From: Madurella fahalii
Taxonomy: Eukaryota > Ascomycota > Sordariomycetes > Sordariales
Direction of reading: 5' to 3'
NCBI GenBank assembly: GCA_029876055.1
Contig: CM056878.1
Coordinates: forward strand, 3,162,001-3,226,000
Length of the DNA: 64,000 nt
Within the stretch, counting starts at the first letter, position 1; every line of letters begins with the position of its first letter. The notes under the pieces were generated by a model. The model was not told the origin of the DNA, did not search any database, and saw nothing but the letters and a program-made list of their open reading frames with translations. This document shows positions 42,322 to 54,800 of the stretch, in pieces. Made by a program: the position numbers and the translations under genes.

Positions 42322-45300
42322 TTAATGAAACAACGTCGTGCCCACCCGCGGCTTTTCAGCAGGGACTTGGTCGGCCTCGTACTAAAATCACCAAGGTCAG
42401 TCATCAGCCATCGTCTTTGAGAATCATCCTCCATCACAAATTGGAGAGAGACAGAGAGAGGGAGGGGGGGGGGCGGAATCGGGGGAAAGAGTGGGACGGA
42501 AACCTACCTCCAAAAACCCCGTGGCCATGATCAGCAACATAAACGCCTCGGCCAGCTCCTCTACCCTCTCCTCCAACCGTGCCTGCGCTTCCCTCGCGGC
42601 CTTGGCATCGCCGTCGCCACCACCAAGCACACTGGCGCCAGCCCCCGAACTCGCCCTTCCAAACCCAGCCCCAAAGCCACTCTTCCTCGGCCAAGTATGA
42701 TCTCCGCCCACGGCGGAGCTGGCGTCCCCCGCGGCGCCCACCATCCCAATCCCCGCGCTCCTCTTCAGGGTATGCACCACCAGCCCGCGGCACTTGACCA
42801 AGAACCGCCTGCCCTGGAGCACATTGTGCGCGCCCCTCGCCATGACCGCCGCGCCCACGATCCGCGTCAGCGCGACGAGCAGCGCGTAGAATTTCTCGAG
42901 GGCCCGTACGTTGCGCGCGTCGACCTGCAGCTCCGGGTCGGCCGAGAAGACGCCTGACACCTCGAGCGCGTGGAACAGGTTGGCCTGGAGGGCGTGCTTG
43001 GCCCCCGGGCGCGTCTGGCAGATCTGCAGGAGGAGGGCGAGCTTGGCCGTGGTGTACTGCTCAAGCAGGTGGGCCTGGGCTTGGTCGATGGCCGGGGCAA
43101 GGGTGCCCGGGTTGGTGGAGGAGAGGGAGGTGATGATACCGAGCCAGTCGGTGAGGATCGACTTGAGCGAGTCGACCAGGATGGCGATGAAGTTGAGGCG
43201 GTTGAGGGACTCGATGGTTTGGACTTCGTCTGTGGAGGGAGATGATGGAGAGGCCGGGGCGGGGGAGGAGGTGTGTACGAGGGCCGAGAGGAGGATGGTG
43301 GCGGCTGTTTGGCAGGTTGTGTCGCTTCCAAGGGCGTCATCGCAGATCACGTTCAGGAGGCGGTCGCCCTGGAGGTGAATTGTTTTGAGGGTCTTTGCAC
43401 GGGCGGTGATGACGCTGCGAAGAGCAGTGCTACGGGTGAGAGTGCTCTGAGCAGGAACGGAAACGTCCTTGTCTACCACACCTGTGATATACCGGTAACA
43501 GATGCTGTAGTAGACAGCGCGCAGCTCGGCGCTGCCGGCCCACTTTCCGATGCCGTTGAGGCAGATCTGGAACAGTTGGAAGAGCTTGTCGCTGATCAGG
43601 TTGCCGATGGTAAACCGCTCCTGGTTCGCGCGGTGCTCGGTCTTGTCATCCTCGTCGGCGTCGTCGAGGTCGAGCTTGAAGAGTAGCACCTTTGCAACCC
43701 GCGCAAGTTCGTACGCCTCGGCAGCGCTCAGGGCGCTAAAGGCTTCCAGGGTCGGAAGGATGGCTTGTAGCGCCTGTAGTAGAAAGGCCATCTTGGGTGT
43801 GCCCGTAAAATCGTTGGCCTCGAACATGACGAGCAAAAGGTTCACCCACGCTCTGAGCAGGTTGTGCCTCGACGCACTGAATAATTTCTTGCGGTTGCTG
43901 AAGGTGAGGTACTCCACCAGCCGTACCTCTTCCCTCTCGATGCTCTCTAGCTCCTCCTGGGATGCTAGCTGGAGTTGGGCTCTTCGCTCGTTCCGCTTTA
44001 GTGCAATGGCTTCTTGCACTTTATGAATGTTGTACTGTAGACCGGCTTCTCGGTCCTCGACGGCGCAGGGGCTTAGATCGAGATCTTTGAAGAAGACGAA
44101 CTCTTGCGGAGCGACGTCCCAACTAGCTTCGGGGTTCAGGAAGTCAAACAAGTCGAAAATATTGGCGATTGTCAACGGGTCTTCGCCGCCTTCTCTGATT
44201 TGGCCGTTCAGTGCATCGAAAATCTGGCGCTTGATGGACGGTATCCGGTTCTGCGAGACGCTACACAGCTCCTTGCCAATGTACTCGAAGATTATGGCCC
44301 GCGCACCGAGATAGTCAATGTATGCCACCGCAGCGCCAGAAAGTAGGAACTCGGGATGCGTCGCTTCCAGGCCGTCCCATGTCAGATCCGGCTGGATCTG
44401 GATCTCCTTCAACAGCATGTGGAACATAAAGTTCGTCGATCTTAATTCGTCCATGACCAGAGTCGCCGACAGCGGTGACTTCCAGAGAACCTGCAGGATG
44501 CGCAAGATCTTGTATTTTAGGGCGATCAAGTAGCCTCGCATTCCGCGGTCATCTTGGTATACGGAGAGTGAGATGAGCACGTTGAGCAGGCTGTGGAACA
44601 GCGACTTCTGCGCGTCAAATGCGCCGTTTGGCTCAATACTGACCCGATTGAGCTCACATCGGAAGCCCAGGAGCAGATGCGCGATAGTCGGCTGGTTCGG
44701 CGTGGCGCTAAGGCACTCGTAGAGGAAATCGAGGATAAAGAGCTTGATTACGTAGCTTTCCGACTCGGCCTCGGCAGCCGGATCCAGAGTGGCAGAGAGA
44801 TTGGCGGCTAATGAGGCGGCAATGATTTCGCCCTCGCCGTTCTTCTCGAGCTGAACGATCGCTTTGTTCCGGTGACCAATCCTGCCAGACTCGGGGTTCC
44901 ATGCCGAGATGATCTTTGAAGACGTCGAGATCTTCTCGAGCAGCTTGAGGCATGCCAACGTCAACTCGCCATGGCCGAGATTGCAGTATTTGCCCAGGTC
45001 GACCACCAATGACAGGTGACCGAGGATGCCGTCCTCGAACGAGGTATACGCAACATTTGCTGGAGATGGCGCCCGCTGCCCGGGAAGCGTCTTGATGAGA
45101 GGTCGGACAAGGTGTAGATAGGTGTCTTGTAGTTCAAGAGCCTTGATCATGACCTCAATGCCCCGCTGGATGCTGAGGACGAGAGGCGAGTCGGGAGGTG
45201 CACTGCCCAAGCCACCTGCGTCGTGGTGGATGGTGCTGATGAGGGCGGCGATAACCTTCTCATTGAACATCCAGTCCATGACGCGGGCGAACGGATGGAA

Positions 45301-47878
45301 ACGCACGTATGTCGCCAGATCCGTTGTCGGCATGGCCGCGTCGATGGCGATATTGCTTTGATTGCCCAGGATGATGAGGTCCTCGTTGAAGGTAGACAGG
45401 CACGTCAGGGCGAATTCCAGACAGCTGAGCCGCAATACCCTGAGCTGTGTAGGGTCGATGACCTCTTTGGATTTGATCGCCAGGACATGGAACACATAAT
45501 CAACGTATATGTCGACCCCTGGAATCCGGTAATTAACACCCAAATTTTCGGGAAAGGGAAGCGAGTCATTCAACCCCTCAGGGCCATCGAGCGGAGCGAA
45601 AAGGGATGTAAGTAGCTGGACGAATGCGTTCGGCTCTTCGAAGCCGTTGCTGAGTTCATCCATAGCAGCTTCCATAAAGGCCTGACTGCTCATAGTCTGA
45701 CCGATAAATGTGCTCCGCTGTGGCCCACCTTGCATGACGAGGTTTCCAGTAAGCCACAAATCCGTGAAGTTCCACAACACATCGTTCTCTTCGGGCCGCT
45801 TCTGTGTCATCAAGGCCTTGAGAACGTAGAAGACGCAGGCTCGAAGCCGAGCTGGTATCATGCTACTCGCCAGCCTAAACAGCGTGTCAGCCACCCGCAG
45901 GCTCTCGTCCATCATCATCCGCTGCCTGGCAACCTCGCTCTCGGAACAAAGCTTGGCTATCAGCCGCAAGTAGCATTCGAGCATCATAGCTGACTCGGGC
46001 TCCGTCTCGGCCAGATCCGCACCGGGCTTACCGGGGCGGTGTATGTGCGTCTGGGCGGGGCTCGGCCTCTCGCGAAGCTTGGCCGCGAAGTATTCCAACT
46101 CCTTGAATATCTGGTTCCACGTCAGAGACTGGGACCGCTTCATCTTGCCCGAGGACTGGTGGCCTTCGTCGAGGAGGAAAGTGTGGGCGGCGGTGGCACA
46201 CTCTTCGTTATCCGAAAGGCACTGGAGCATCTCACAGAATGCGCTGACGAGAGGAGTTGATGCTCGTCTCGAGGCCCACTGCAAGAAGCCAGCCAGGTTG
46301 CTATCGGGGTCCTCCCAAAATGACATGGCCGCATCTGGCCTGCCTTCGTACGCGTACGAGATGATGATCAGAAAACGCTCGAGATCGAGATCCTGATCGT
46401 GGCTCTGGCTGAGTTGGCGTTGCTCATCCTCCTCAGTTCTCAGTTTTCGAAGGATATCTGGAAGATTGGAGATGGCAGCGTCGATAAATCCCTCCAGGTG
46501 GACCATCAGGCTCTGTTGGAGAAAATGGCTGAAGGGGAAAGGGTCGGAGGCCAGGGGAGGCGATTTCCGCTGCAGCCACTGACGCATTCCCAATCGCGAT
46601 GGATCCAGCCATTCTTGGGTCTTGCAGTCGGCGGCGACCGCTAAGATGAAGTCGAAGGCGCCTTCTTTGAGTGCCTCCATGAACTGTTTTGTTCTCTCCT
46701 CGTCTTCCTGGTCCAGGTTGATGCCTTGGAAATCGTAGCTTGCGTCGTCCAGGTACCACCCACTGTACTCGGCAATCCACCACGCCCGGACTGCAGCGCC
46801 CAGGCTCGCGAGGGTCCAAGGGTCAGCTTCGCTTTGCTTGCAGACAAACTCATTCAACTGGCGCGCTTGCTGAAGGTCGCCCACTCCCTCAGGCGAGCCG
46901 AACACTGTGATGTATGCAGCAAGAACGGGAAACAAGTGAACTAGATAGGTGAGCATTCAGGTTCGCTATGGAGAGAGGAGGAGGAGGAGGGGGTGGGATT
47001 CTGTCATACCGAGAAAGTGGTCGTACTTGTCGACTTTTTTGAGTAGCTTGAGGAACTCTCGGAAGTCGCTGACGGTGGCGTGGCGCTTCTCGACGGCGCC
47101 GTGTAAGATTACAGCTAGGCACTCGTGCTGCTCGACGAGACTCTGCCGCGAGAAATCAAAGGTTTCTTGATACTCGGGTGCCTTTACCAGACTGGCCTGT
47201 TGCAACATATTCCGGGCCGCCGCTCGGTCCATCATGCTCTGGATCATGGACCTGACATTCTTCATGGCCTCCATGCACCTCGGCAGAAACCTCTGCGCAG
47301 GCGCTTCATGCCGTATTCCAGGCGTGGGGATGCCAAAGACCTTGTCCTCGGCAACGGCACCGAGGAAGTCTTGTAGGCCCGGCTCGAGTTCGTCGTCTGC
47401 CGCTGCCTCGAGGCAAAGCCGCATGCAGTCGAGCAGATATTTGCGCTCTTGATGGAAGCGGATGACGGCACACTCCCAGAGGGGACGGCACTGCGTCTCG
47501 GTGTCGCCTTCTGCATCGCAATCCAGGAGAACCCTCGCGGCCTCGAGTTCGTCCAGATCCAGGTCGTCGGCGACTTTCAGACAGTCGTTGACGAAGTCGT
47601 CGTTGATTGCGTACTCTTCGCCGGCAATCTTAATTTTTCCTAATTCCAACATCAGCGTCGACCTCACGTAGCATTTGATCTATGCCATCCCTACCCGTCC
47701 CTAGGGCTTGCCTGTTGGCCGAGTTCCGGGGAGGCTTATCAAGCAGCTTCTTGAATGCGTCGGTATGTGCCTCCAGGAGCTGCGCCAAAGTCTGCAGGCC
47801 CTCGAAGCGGTGTTGGCGGACGGCTACCAGCTCCCCGTGCAGGGCTTGGAGACCCTCGAGCGCGCGCAAGTCAGACAT
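42322..47878 (-). CDS. NUP192: Nucleoporin Nup192 (Nup205 family), inner-ring scaffold
   Basis: Four exons, 47878-47695, 47639-47010, 46940-42508 and 42381-42322, give 1768 residues, close to the roughly 1750 of the well-studied Chaetomium protein. The N-terminus LRALEGLQALHGELVAVRQH, FVNDCLKVADDLDLDE, LDCDAEGDTETQCRPLWECA and EDKVFGIPTPGIRHE are characteristic. The long alpha-solenoid contains WLDPSRLGMRQWLQRKSPPL, and the third exon ends AFMLLIMATGFLE. The last small exon (YEADQVPAEKPRVGTTLFH) is joined through GTAGGT and TTTTAG signals with a CTGAC branch site, which avoids a spurious Pro-rich read-through ending. It forms part of the inner ring of the nuclear pore with Nup93/Nic96 and Nup53 partners (family knowledge). 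Divergent from TEL1. Confidence 0.96.
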
Positions 47879-48816
47879 GGTGGGCGGGACGAGAGGCGCT
47901 CAACGCATTTTCCAACACAGGGCGGCTGCGTGTATCGATGGTCGGGGCCGTCGGGCGCGTTCTGGCGTCGTATGAAATGAGGTTGGGGTTAAGCAATGCC
48001 CCAAGTAGACGGACGCGGGCTGCGAAGAGCTTCGATTCTGGGCGACCCGACGAGATGGCAAAGCAGTTGTGAACAAGGCTGTCCCGCGCTAAGGTACAGT
48101 ACGAGGCGTTGCCTGCCGATTGGCGCCAAAACGACTGCAGTCAACAAAAGAATTAGGCGGTGAGGCGTTCTGCCGCGTGCCGCGTGCCGCGTGGGAATGA
48201 ACCAGGGCAGAAACGCTGCAGTGAAACCCGCGAGGGACGAGGTGACGGGATTGCCGCTGGTGGTCATAGCTCCTTCAGTCCTCAGCCGAAACGGCCCTTG
48301 CCCGTTTTCCAGCCCAGAAGCTGTGGACGGCAGCCTGATAGAACGAACATTCGAGGCCCAGGTTCCCACTCCCTTGAAGAAGCTAAGGTACTCAACTTAG
48401 CAGAAACCAAATGGATGCATACACATACTTGCATCCGATTCTGCCTTGAGGTGTCGGCAAGCAGGGTGTTCGATCCGAGACCCCCCGAATCCAGTCCAGT
48501 CTTGTCCTGTAAGCCAGCCCTGGGGCGACATCCATGCATTTTGTAGTTGCTTTTTTTCCCTGCTGCAAGTTGCAACAACGTGCACTTCGTTCAGGCTTCC
48601 TTCAGCCTTCCAATGTTGGCTTCCGTCTTTCGAGCCACCTGACTTGAATTGTACGTTGATGCAGGAGCGGTTGATGGATCTTCGCCGCCGTTGTTTTCTG
48701 GTTTTTCATGTCGTCCGCCTGATGGGACGGCCCGTCTCCATCAACCCGACGCCGCCGATTCCACACCGTCAACAAGGCGTCCAACCTCGCAGGTTGGCTC
48801 AACACGCACACAAGCA
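47879..48816. promoter_or_regulatory. Shared upstream region of NUP192 and TEL1
   Basis: About 940 bp lies between the two divergent start codons. No coding sequence or clear motif stands out. It should hold both promoters. Confidence 0.5.
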
Positions 48817-51800
48817 ATGTCACGAATAAAGACATATAGCAGTGACACAATCAACCTTAAGGAGGTCGTCGGTATGTTACACTGTTGAGACGGATTCAAA
48901 GTCCAAACAAACCGTTCTAACGCGAGCCCAAAGCGCATCTCGTGAGCAATTCAACCACGGCGCGTAAAGATGCCGTCGAGAGTAAGTCACAGCTGTTTAG
49001 CCGCTCCTGCACCGCCGCCCTGGTCTCTTGCTAAAGCGTTTTAACAGCTTTGTTGGCCTACTTCAAGGCCGTCGACAGCGGATCCCAGAGCCAAAGGCAG
49101 TATGTCTTGTCGCCATCCCGCCAACGCCATCTTGTCTCAACGCTGCTGACCAAATTCAGAAACCCGTTCGATGACAAGTCTTACCACTCGCTCTACGAGG
49201 CACTGTTCCGCTGCGTGCTTCTAGAGAAGGCAAGCTACTTTGACTCTTCCAAGAAGACAGCCAGGTCCAGCGCCAATGCCAGCTTACGACTGGAGAAGTG
49301 TGCCGAGGCCCTGCGGATGGCTGTCCGTCACGGCGCCACCAAGATCAAGCGCAAGACGGCCAAGGCCATCATCGACCACATCACCCAAGTCCTGGCAAGG
49401 CCCGAGGGCAGCTATGTCGTTCCCCTTCTCAAGGATTACGTCAAGGCCTTGGGCGCCTTCCTCGACTTCTCTGCAAACGCCGAGAATCTCGCCGCCTTCT
49501 CCGGCGAAGGCTGGGACAAGTGTGTTGACTTCTGCGTCGAAGCCCTCTCTCGCCATCTCGAGACCGGCGATCGAGACAGTGCGTCCTGGTCCCGCGCCTC
49601 TCCCGCCCCCGGTGCAACCGCGAGATCAGCCTCGGTTGCGCCATATCAAGGCTCTAGCCAGATTGGAAGCCAGATCGCTCTCGAGTTCTTCTCATGCCTA
49701 AACTCGCTCATGGCGGCACAGAATGCGCCGGTTCCCAGGAAAGCAGACAAGGTCCTTCACGTGGTGCTCCAGATCCTCCAACTTCGACAGATGAAGCTAG
49801 GCGAGCTCCAAAAGGTCGCCTTCTCGACTTTCAACATTGTCTTCCTCCGCATCCAAGCCGACGATGTGTCCCTGTGCAAGAAGGTGGTCCGGGGTCTTTT
49901 CCCTCTGCTCTCACACTGGTGGCAGCCTCGCGCTCTGTCTAGAGACGCCATGCTAAACTCTATCCGCGACGAGATGCTCAAGACCATTTACGGTACGCAC
50001 CTCTACCTCGAGAGCTTGCTTCGGGAGTCTGCGGACGAGTCACTCCTCCAAGACGTTGAAGAGCTGTTAGAGGCTTTGTGGTCCGACTACTCGAGGCGGG
50101 AGGAGCGAGCTCGACTTCAGCTGGACGACGTTACATTCACCGGGATGCGGCTCCCTACAGACCACCCATGCACCGCGATTTTCAGTCTCCGTCCATACAA
50201 TCAAGCAGGCGAACAGAATTGGGCTTTGTTGGAGAATCTTGCCATCCTAGAAGCTGCGTATTCACGATACTCGCAGCGGGAGCACAGTCAGCAGCAGCCT
50301 GGCAATGTCCAACCCCGTAAACGGCGCCGAATGGCTGGCAGCGCAAACAGGATACACCAGAAGATCACGTCTCTAGACCCCGCTGTCCGCCTTTCTGCTT
50401 TGCAACTTATGCCGTTTCTAATCAAGCAGAAGCAGCTCTCTTTGGAAGACGTCGTGGAGGCCATGACTGACCTATCGAAGTGCGCCACGGCAAAGGAAGG
50501 CACAGTGGTCTCATGGGCAATGCTCGCATGTTCCAGGTAAATGCAGCAGACTGTCTACCTCTCACATTTGTACTGGGATCACCGCGTGCTAACCGGTCCA
50601 AGTTTCACCGCTCAAGAAGCATCGCGGGACGCATCCCTTTTAGCCTCCTGGAAACAACTTTGGCAGCTTGGCGTACGGTCCATTTCTCTGCCTCCCACCA
50701 GCCGTGCTGCCTGCGCCCTTCTTCACTCCATCGTAAAAGCGAATCTCGTTCCCAGGCATGAATTAGCGGACGATATCAACCAGATCGTCACGACCGCCGA
50801 CATCAGCGGACCTTCGGTGCTTGTCGATTCATCACTGACCTTGATGCTGAGCTTGTTACGCCTTCGCAACGCCATGTTCCCGAACGCCAGTCAAGCCACT
50901 TCAAGCCACATCATTCGATGGGTATTTGTCAAATGGAGCCCTGGTGAGCTGTGACCCCGTGTGGTTCAACCGGACTTCATCATTAACACTTTTGGCAGCG
51001 GAGTTTATATATGCGTCCCTCCACGCCATACATGCGACCCCATATGATCTTGTCAATCTCGTGCGGGCATGCTTCGGGACTTCTCCTCTCAGTATGCCGG
51101 TGCCGCTCCGCCTGTTCGGCGGCCCCATAACTCAGTTCTGGAAGGGCCAGAGAGAAGTCGACGCCTTCATACGGTACCTCTTGCTTCTTGATCAAGACGT
51201 CTCGATGCCTACCGCGGCAGGCCTTACCGACGAGCAAACGGCTGAGCCCCAACCGGCCGTTGATCCGGCCGGATCACACGCAGCAAGGCGGCTAGTGCTC
51301 GAGCTCCTCTACCCAAAGGTTGAAGAACTCAACCAGATGGCAGAATCGTGGCAGAAGCGCGGAGACGGAGCGATACCAGTCTCTGCCGAGCGTCTGCAGA
51401 GCACTATCCTCGCGTGCCTGGCTGGAGCGCTCCTACTCCCTGAGCTTATCAATCTCAATTCTTCCATCTCAAGGGACCTCGAGACAGCCCTGTTTGGTGT
51501 CGTTGATGCTACATTGAAAGTAATGCTGGGAGCACCTTCGAGCGAAAGCTTTTTTGACCTGGTTCTGACCTCATCGGCCGCGTACATCCCCCCCCTCGTC
51601 GAGTCCGAACTGGTCTCCCTAAAGAGCGACCAGCCACATCTCCTCAGATTCTTTGGCAAACTTTCCGATATTCTGCAGGATAAGGCACGGCGGGAATCCT
51701 CCCTCCGTAACCCCGATGTCATTGACATCGATGACGACTTCGAGTCTCAAACAAGCCAAAGTAGCACGACATCTAGACTCAAGACCCTGCCCAGAAGAGA

Positions 51801-54800
51801 TATACTGTTGTGTCATACACCCGAGGCTTTCTACCTCGAGACAAGTCTACGGATTCATTTTCTTGAAGTTATCCGTTCAGACGATGGCGAAATTGGACGA
51901 ATCCCAGAATCCATCATCGACCAACTACTCGACCTCCCAAAGGAGCAACTCTTGTCCTGCCGGCTATTCATGCGAGAGATATTCACTTCCGACGCCATCA
52001 CCCCTCTGGACACGGCGATCAAAGTCCTCGAAACCGTTGGGCGCATCATCAGCAAGAACGAGTTTTCATGCTGCGAAGTTGCCTTATGCACGTGTATCGA
52101 TGTCATGGATAGTTTCATCAGTATGTGGACCAATGAGGAGCTCGACATCGCCGTTAAAGCTGGCGACCTATACCACTACTTGGTGAAGCACTCGTTAGCA
52201 AACAACTCTCTGTCCTCGGCCGCGCAATGCCGCCTTTCCAGCTTGCTTCTGCACCTACTAGAGGTCAAGTCAACTTACGCCTCCACACTCGATCTGCCGT
52301 CGTCCCGGTCTACCCTCATGAGCATCTTGAAGGATGGAGCCATGGATATCAAGTACTTTATTGGGCTCAATCTCCCCAAAATCTTTGGATTATATGTCCT
52401 AAAGACACACGACGACATTTTCGTCGACATCTTGGAGAGTCTTCCTTCGGACCCCGGAGTCACCGAGGGAATCGCATACCGATTGTTCGTTTTGTCAGAG
52501 CTTGCCTGCCGATGGCCGACGCTACTCCGCCGATGCATTTACCACATCTTTGAAGTGCCCGGGAAGATAGGCGAGTCTGCAAAGTACGCAGGGAGCTGCC
52601 TGAAACGGATTTCCCGATCTCTGCAACTCAGCGGCCCTCAAGAACTCTTCAGGCTCTTTGCTCCTCAGCTGCTATATACCTGGCTGGACCAAGATTCGAT
52701 CCAAGAAATTCCTTTTGGCATCTTTGGCTACTCCAGTCTTCACGAGCTCCTCCAGGAAGCCCAGACAGAGGCAACCGCCATAATGTTTATGCGTGGTCAG
52801 GAGAAGGAGGCACTTGATCTAGCGCAAGCCCTGGGCTTGTCTCCCGAGCAGATGATCGAACAGAGTTTCACCAGGACCATCGCCTACAGCATTGCGCACG
52901 ACATCAGCATCCCGGGTGGCGCAGATCACATCACCGGAGAGAGCAGGCTCCGGAGGATCCTTGGAAAGGAAGGGTTTCTTGCAAACATCCACCTCAACTT
53001 CGCAGACATTATCGCCACTTTCTTCGATATCTTCGATCAGGAAGATCCCATGGAGAAGGCCTTCAGGAGAGACGATCGATTCGCGTGCGCAGCGGACACT
53101 ATGGATGAGATCAAAAAGCTTGGGCACTTGGCCACCGCGTTGCCCCCAAACCAGCAGCCAATGTTCAGGGGGAAGTTCCTGCCAAGGGAGATCCTCCACC
53201 TGTGCAGCCGGACACCATACGAACCAGAGACTCTGTGGACTCCCGCTCTCGTTGTCTTCGTGGCGCGCAAGCTGCTGAACACCGTGCACCCAGCACTAGG
53301 CCCGCTCCACGCCTGCTCTGTGCTACGTAAGATTCGCGTTCTAATATGTCTAGCCGGCGATCACGCAACCTCTGGGTATCCCCTGGAGATGCTTCTCCAT
53401 TCCATCCGCGCATTCGTGGTAGACCCCGAATGTGCTGATGATGCTCTGGGCATCACACAGTATCTCGTGATCAGGGGAGACGACCACTTGAAAAATACGC
53501 CCTCATTCCTTGCTGGATATGCCCTGTCCAGCCTTGCCGATCTCCGCGTCTTCCTTGAGTCGAGCCAGTCCAGCACAACACAGGAGAGTCAGTTCAAGGC
53601 GACCAAGACCAAAGCGCAACTCTTTCACTCCTGGTTTGCCAAGTATCTGTCTACTTACGACTCTCCCGCCTTCAAGGACGAGGCACAGAAGCGCGCGTTC
53701 AAATCTATCACGCAGTCCGCTGCACATATCCGTGCTTCAGGCAATGCGGAGAAAGGCACACACGAGAGCACACTGCTCCTGGAGATTCTGAAAGACTGGG
53801 ATCGCGAGAACCAGCTCCTCAACGAGCCAGCGCGGGGGGTTGCGCTCTCCATGCTTTGTGGGGTCTTCAAAGTCCCTCCTTCGAGCCAACTCGATGTCAT
53901 TGAAACTGACGATGATGCACTCAACCACGGTGCGGTCGTCTGGAAGAGTTGCGCATCGCAGCGGTTGAGCGGCGAATACCTTGCCTGGGCTGGACGTGTC
54001 CTAGGCCGCTCATTTGCGGCATCTGGTGAAGTACCTCCGGAGCTGTTGCGCGAGTCTCATCTTCAGGAATATCGCAGGCTATCGTCGAATGTTGGCGGCT
54101 CAGAAGAGGGACTGCTGAATCTCATTGCGGCTCTCACCGTGAGCGGCGACTGTTTCACAGCCGGCCTGGCCGAGGCTGCCCTGCGCACAGTCCTGTCCGA
54201 CGCGGTCAGCGACGGTGACCATGACCTTGTCAGCGCTTGCCAGCAGAGCCTGTCCGAGTCTCTGTTGTATGCGTCTAACTGGGACCCCTACCGCACACCG
54301 CAGCCCGACCAGTTCAAAGTCGAGCCTCCTGCCGAGGCCGAAGTGTTTTCAGCAAAGTGCCTTGAGAATCCGAACTGGTCCCAGCAGCTCGCAACCCTTC
54401 TGGCGCAGTCTGTGCCCGAGATAGTGACGCTGCGGGTACTGCCTCCAATCCTAACCAATGTTAGGGGCTTTGCGGAGCATGCATTCCCCTTCGTTGTGCA
54501 TCTGGTCTTGACCTACCAGCTGGACAAGCAGCAGGGGATCAAGCGGCAACTGTCAGAGGCGCTAAAGGAATGGCTGCTCTCCACGTCTACTGCGGCCAAG
54601 GACAACTTGAAGCTGCTCATCAACGCCATCTTGTACCTGAGAACCCAGCCCCTGCCGGGCGAGGCATCGATCGCAGACCGAGGTCATTGGCTAGACGTCA
54701 ATTTATCGAGCGCGGCCGCCGCTGCCACACGATGTGGCATGTTCAAAGTCGCCCTCTTGTTTGCTGAGCTGGCCTCTTCAGAATCGACACGGGGGTCGCG

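Noticed and set aside
42424..42507. Read-through C-terminus of Nup192 (Pro-rich, ending CDGG)
   Set aside because: A canonical intron with a CTGAC branch site and TTTTAG acceptor gives a better ending, so this stretch is intron.
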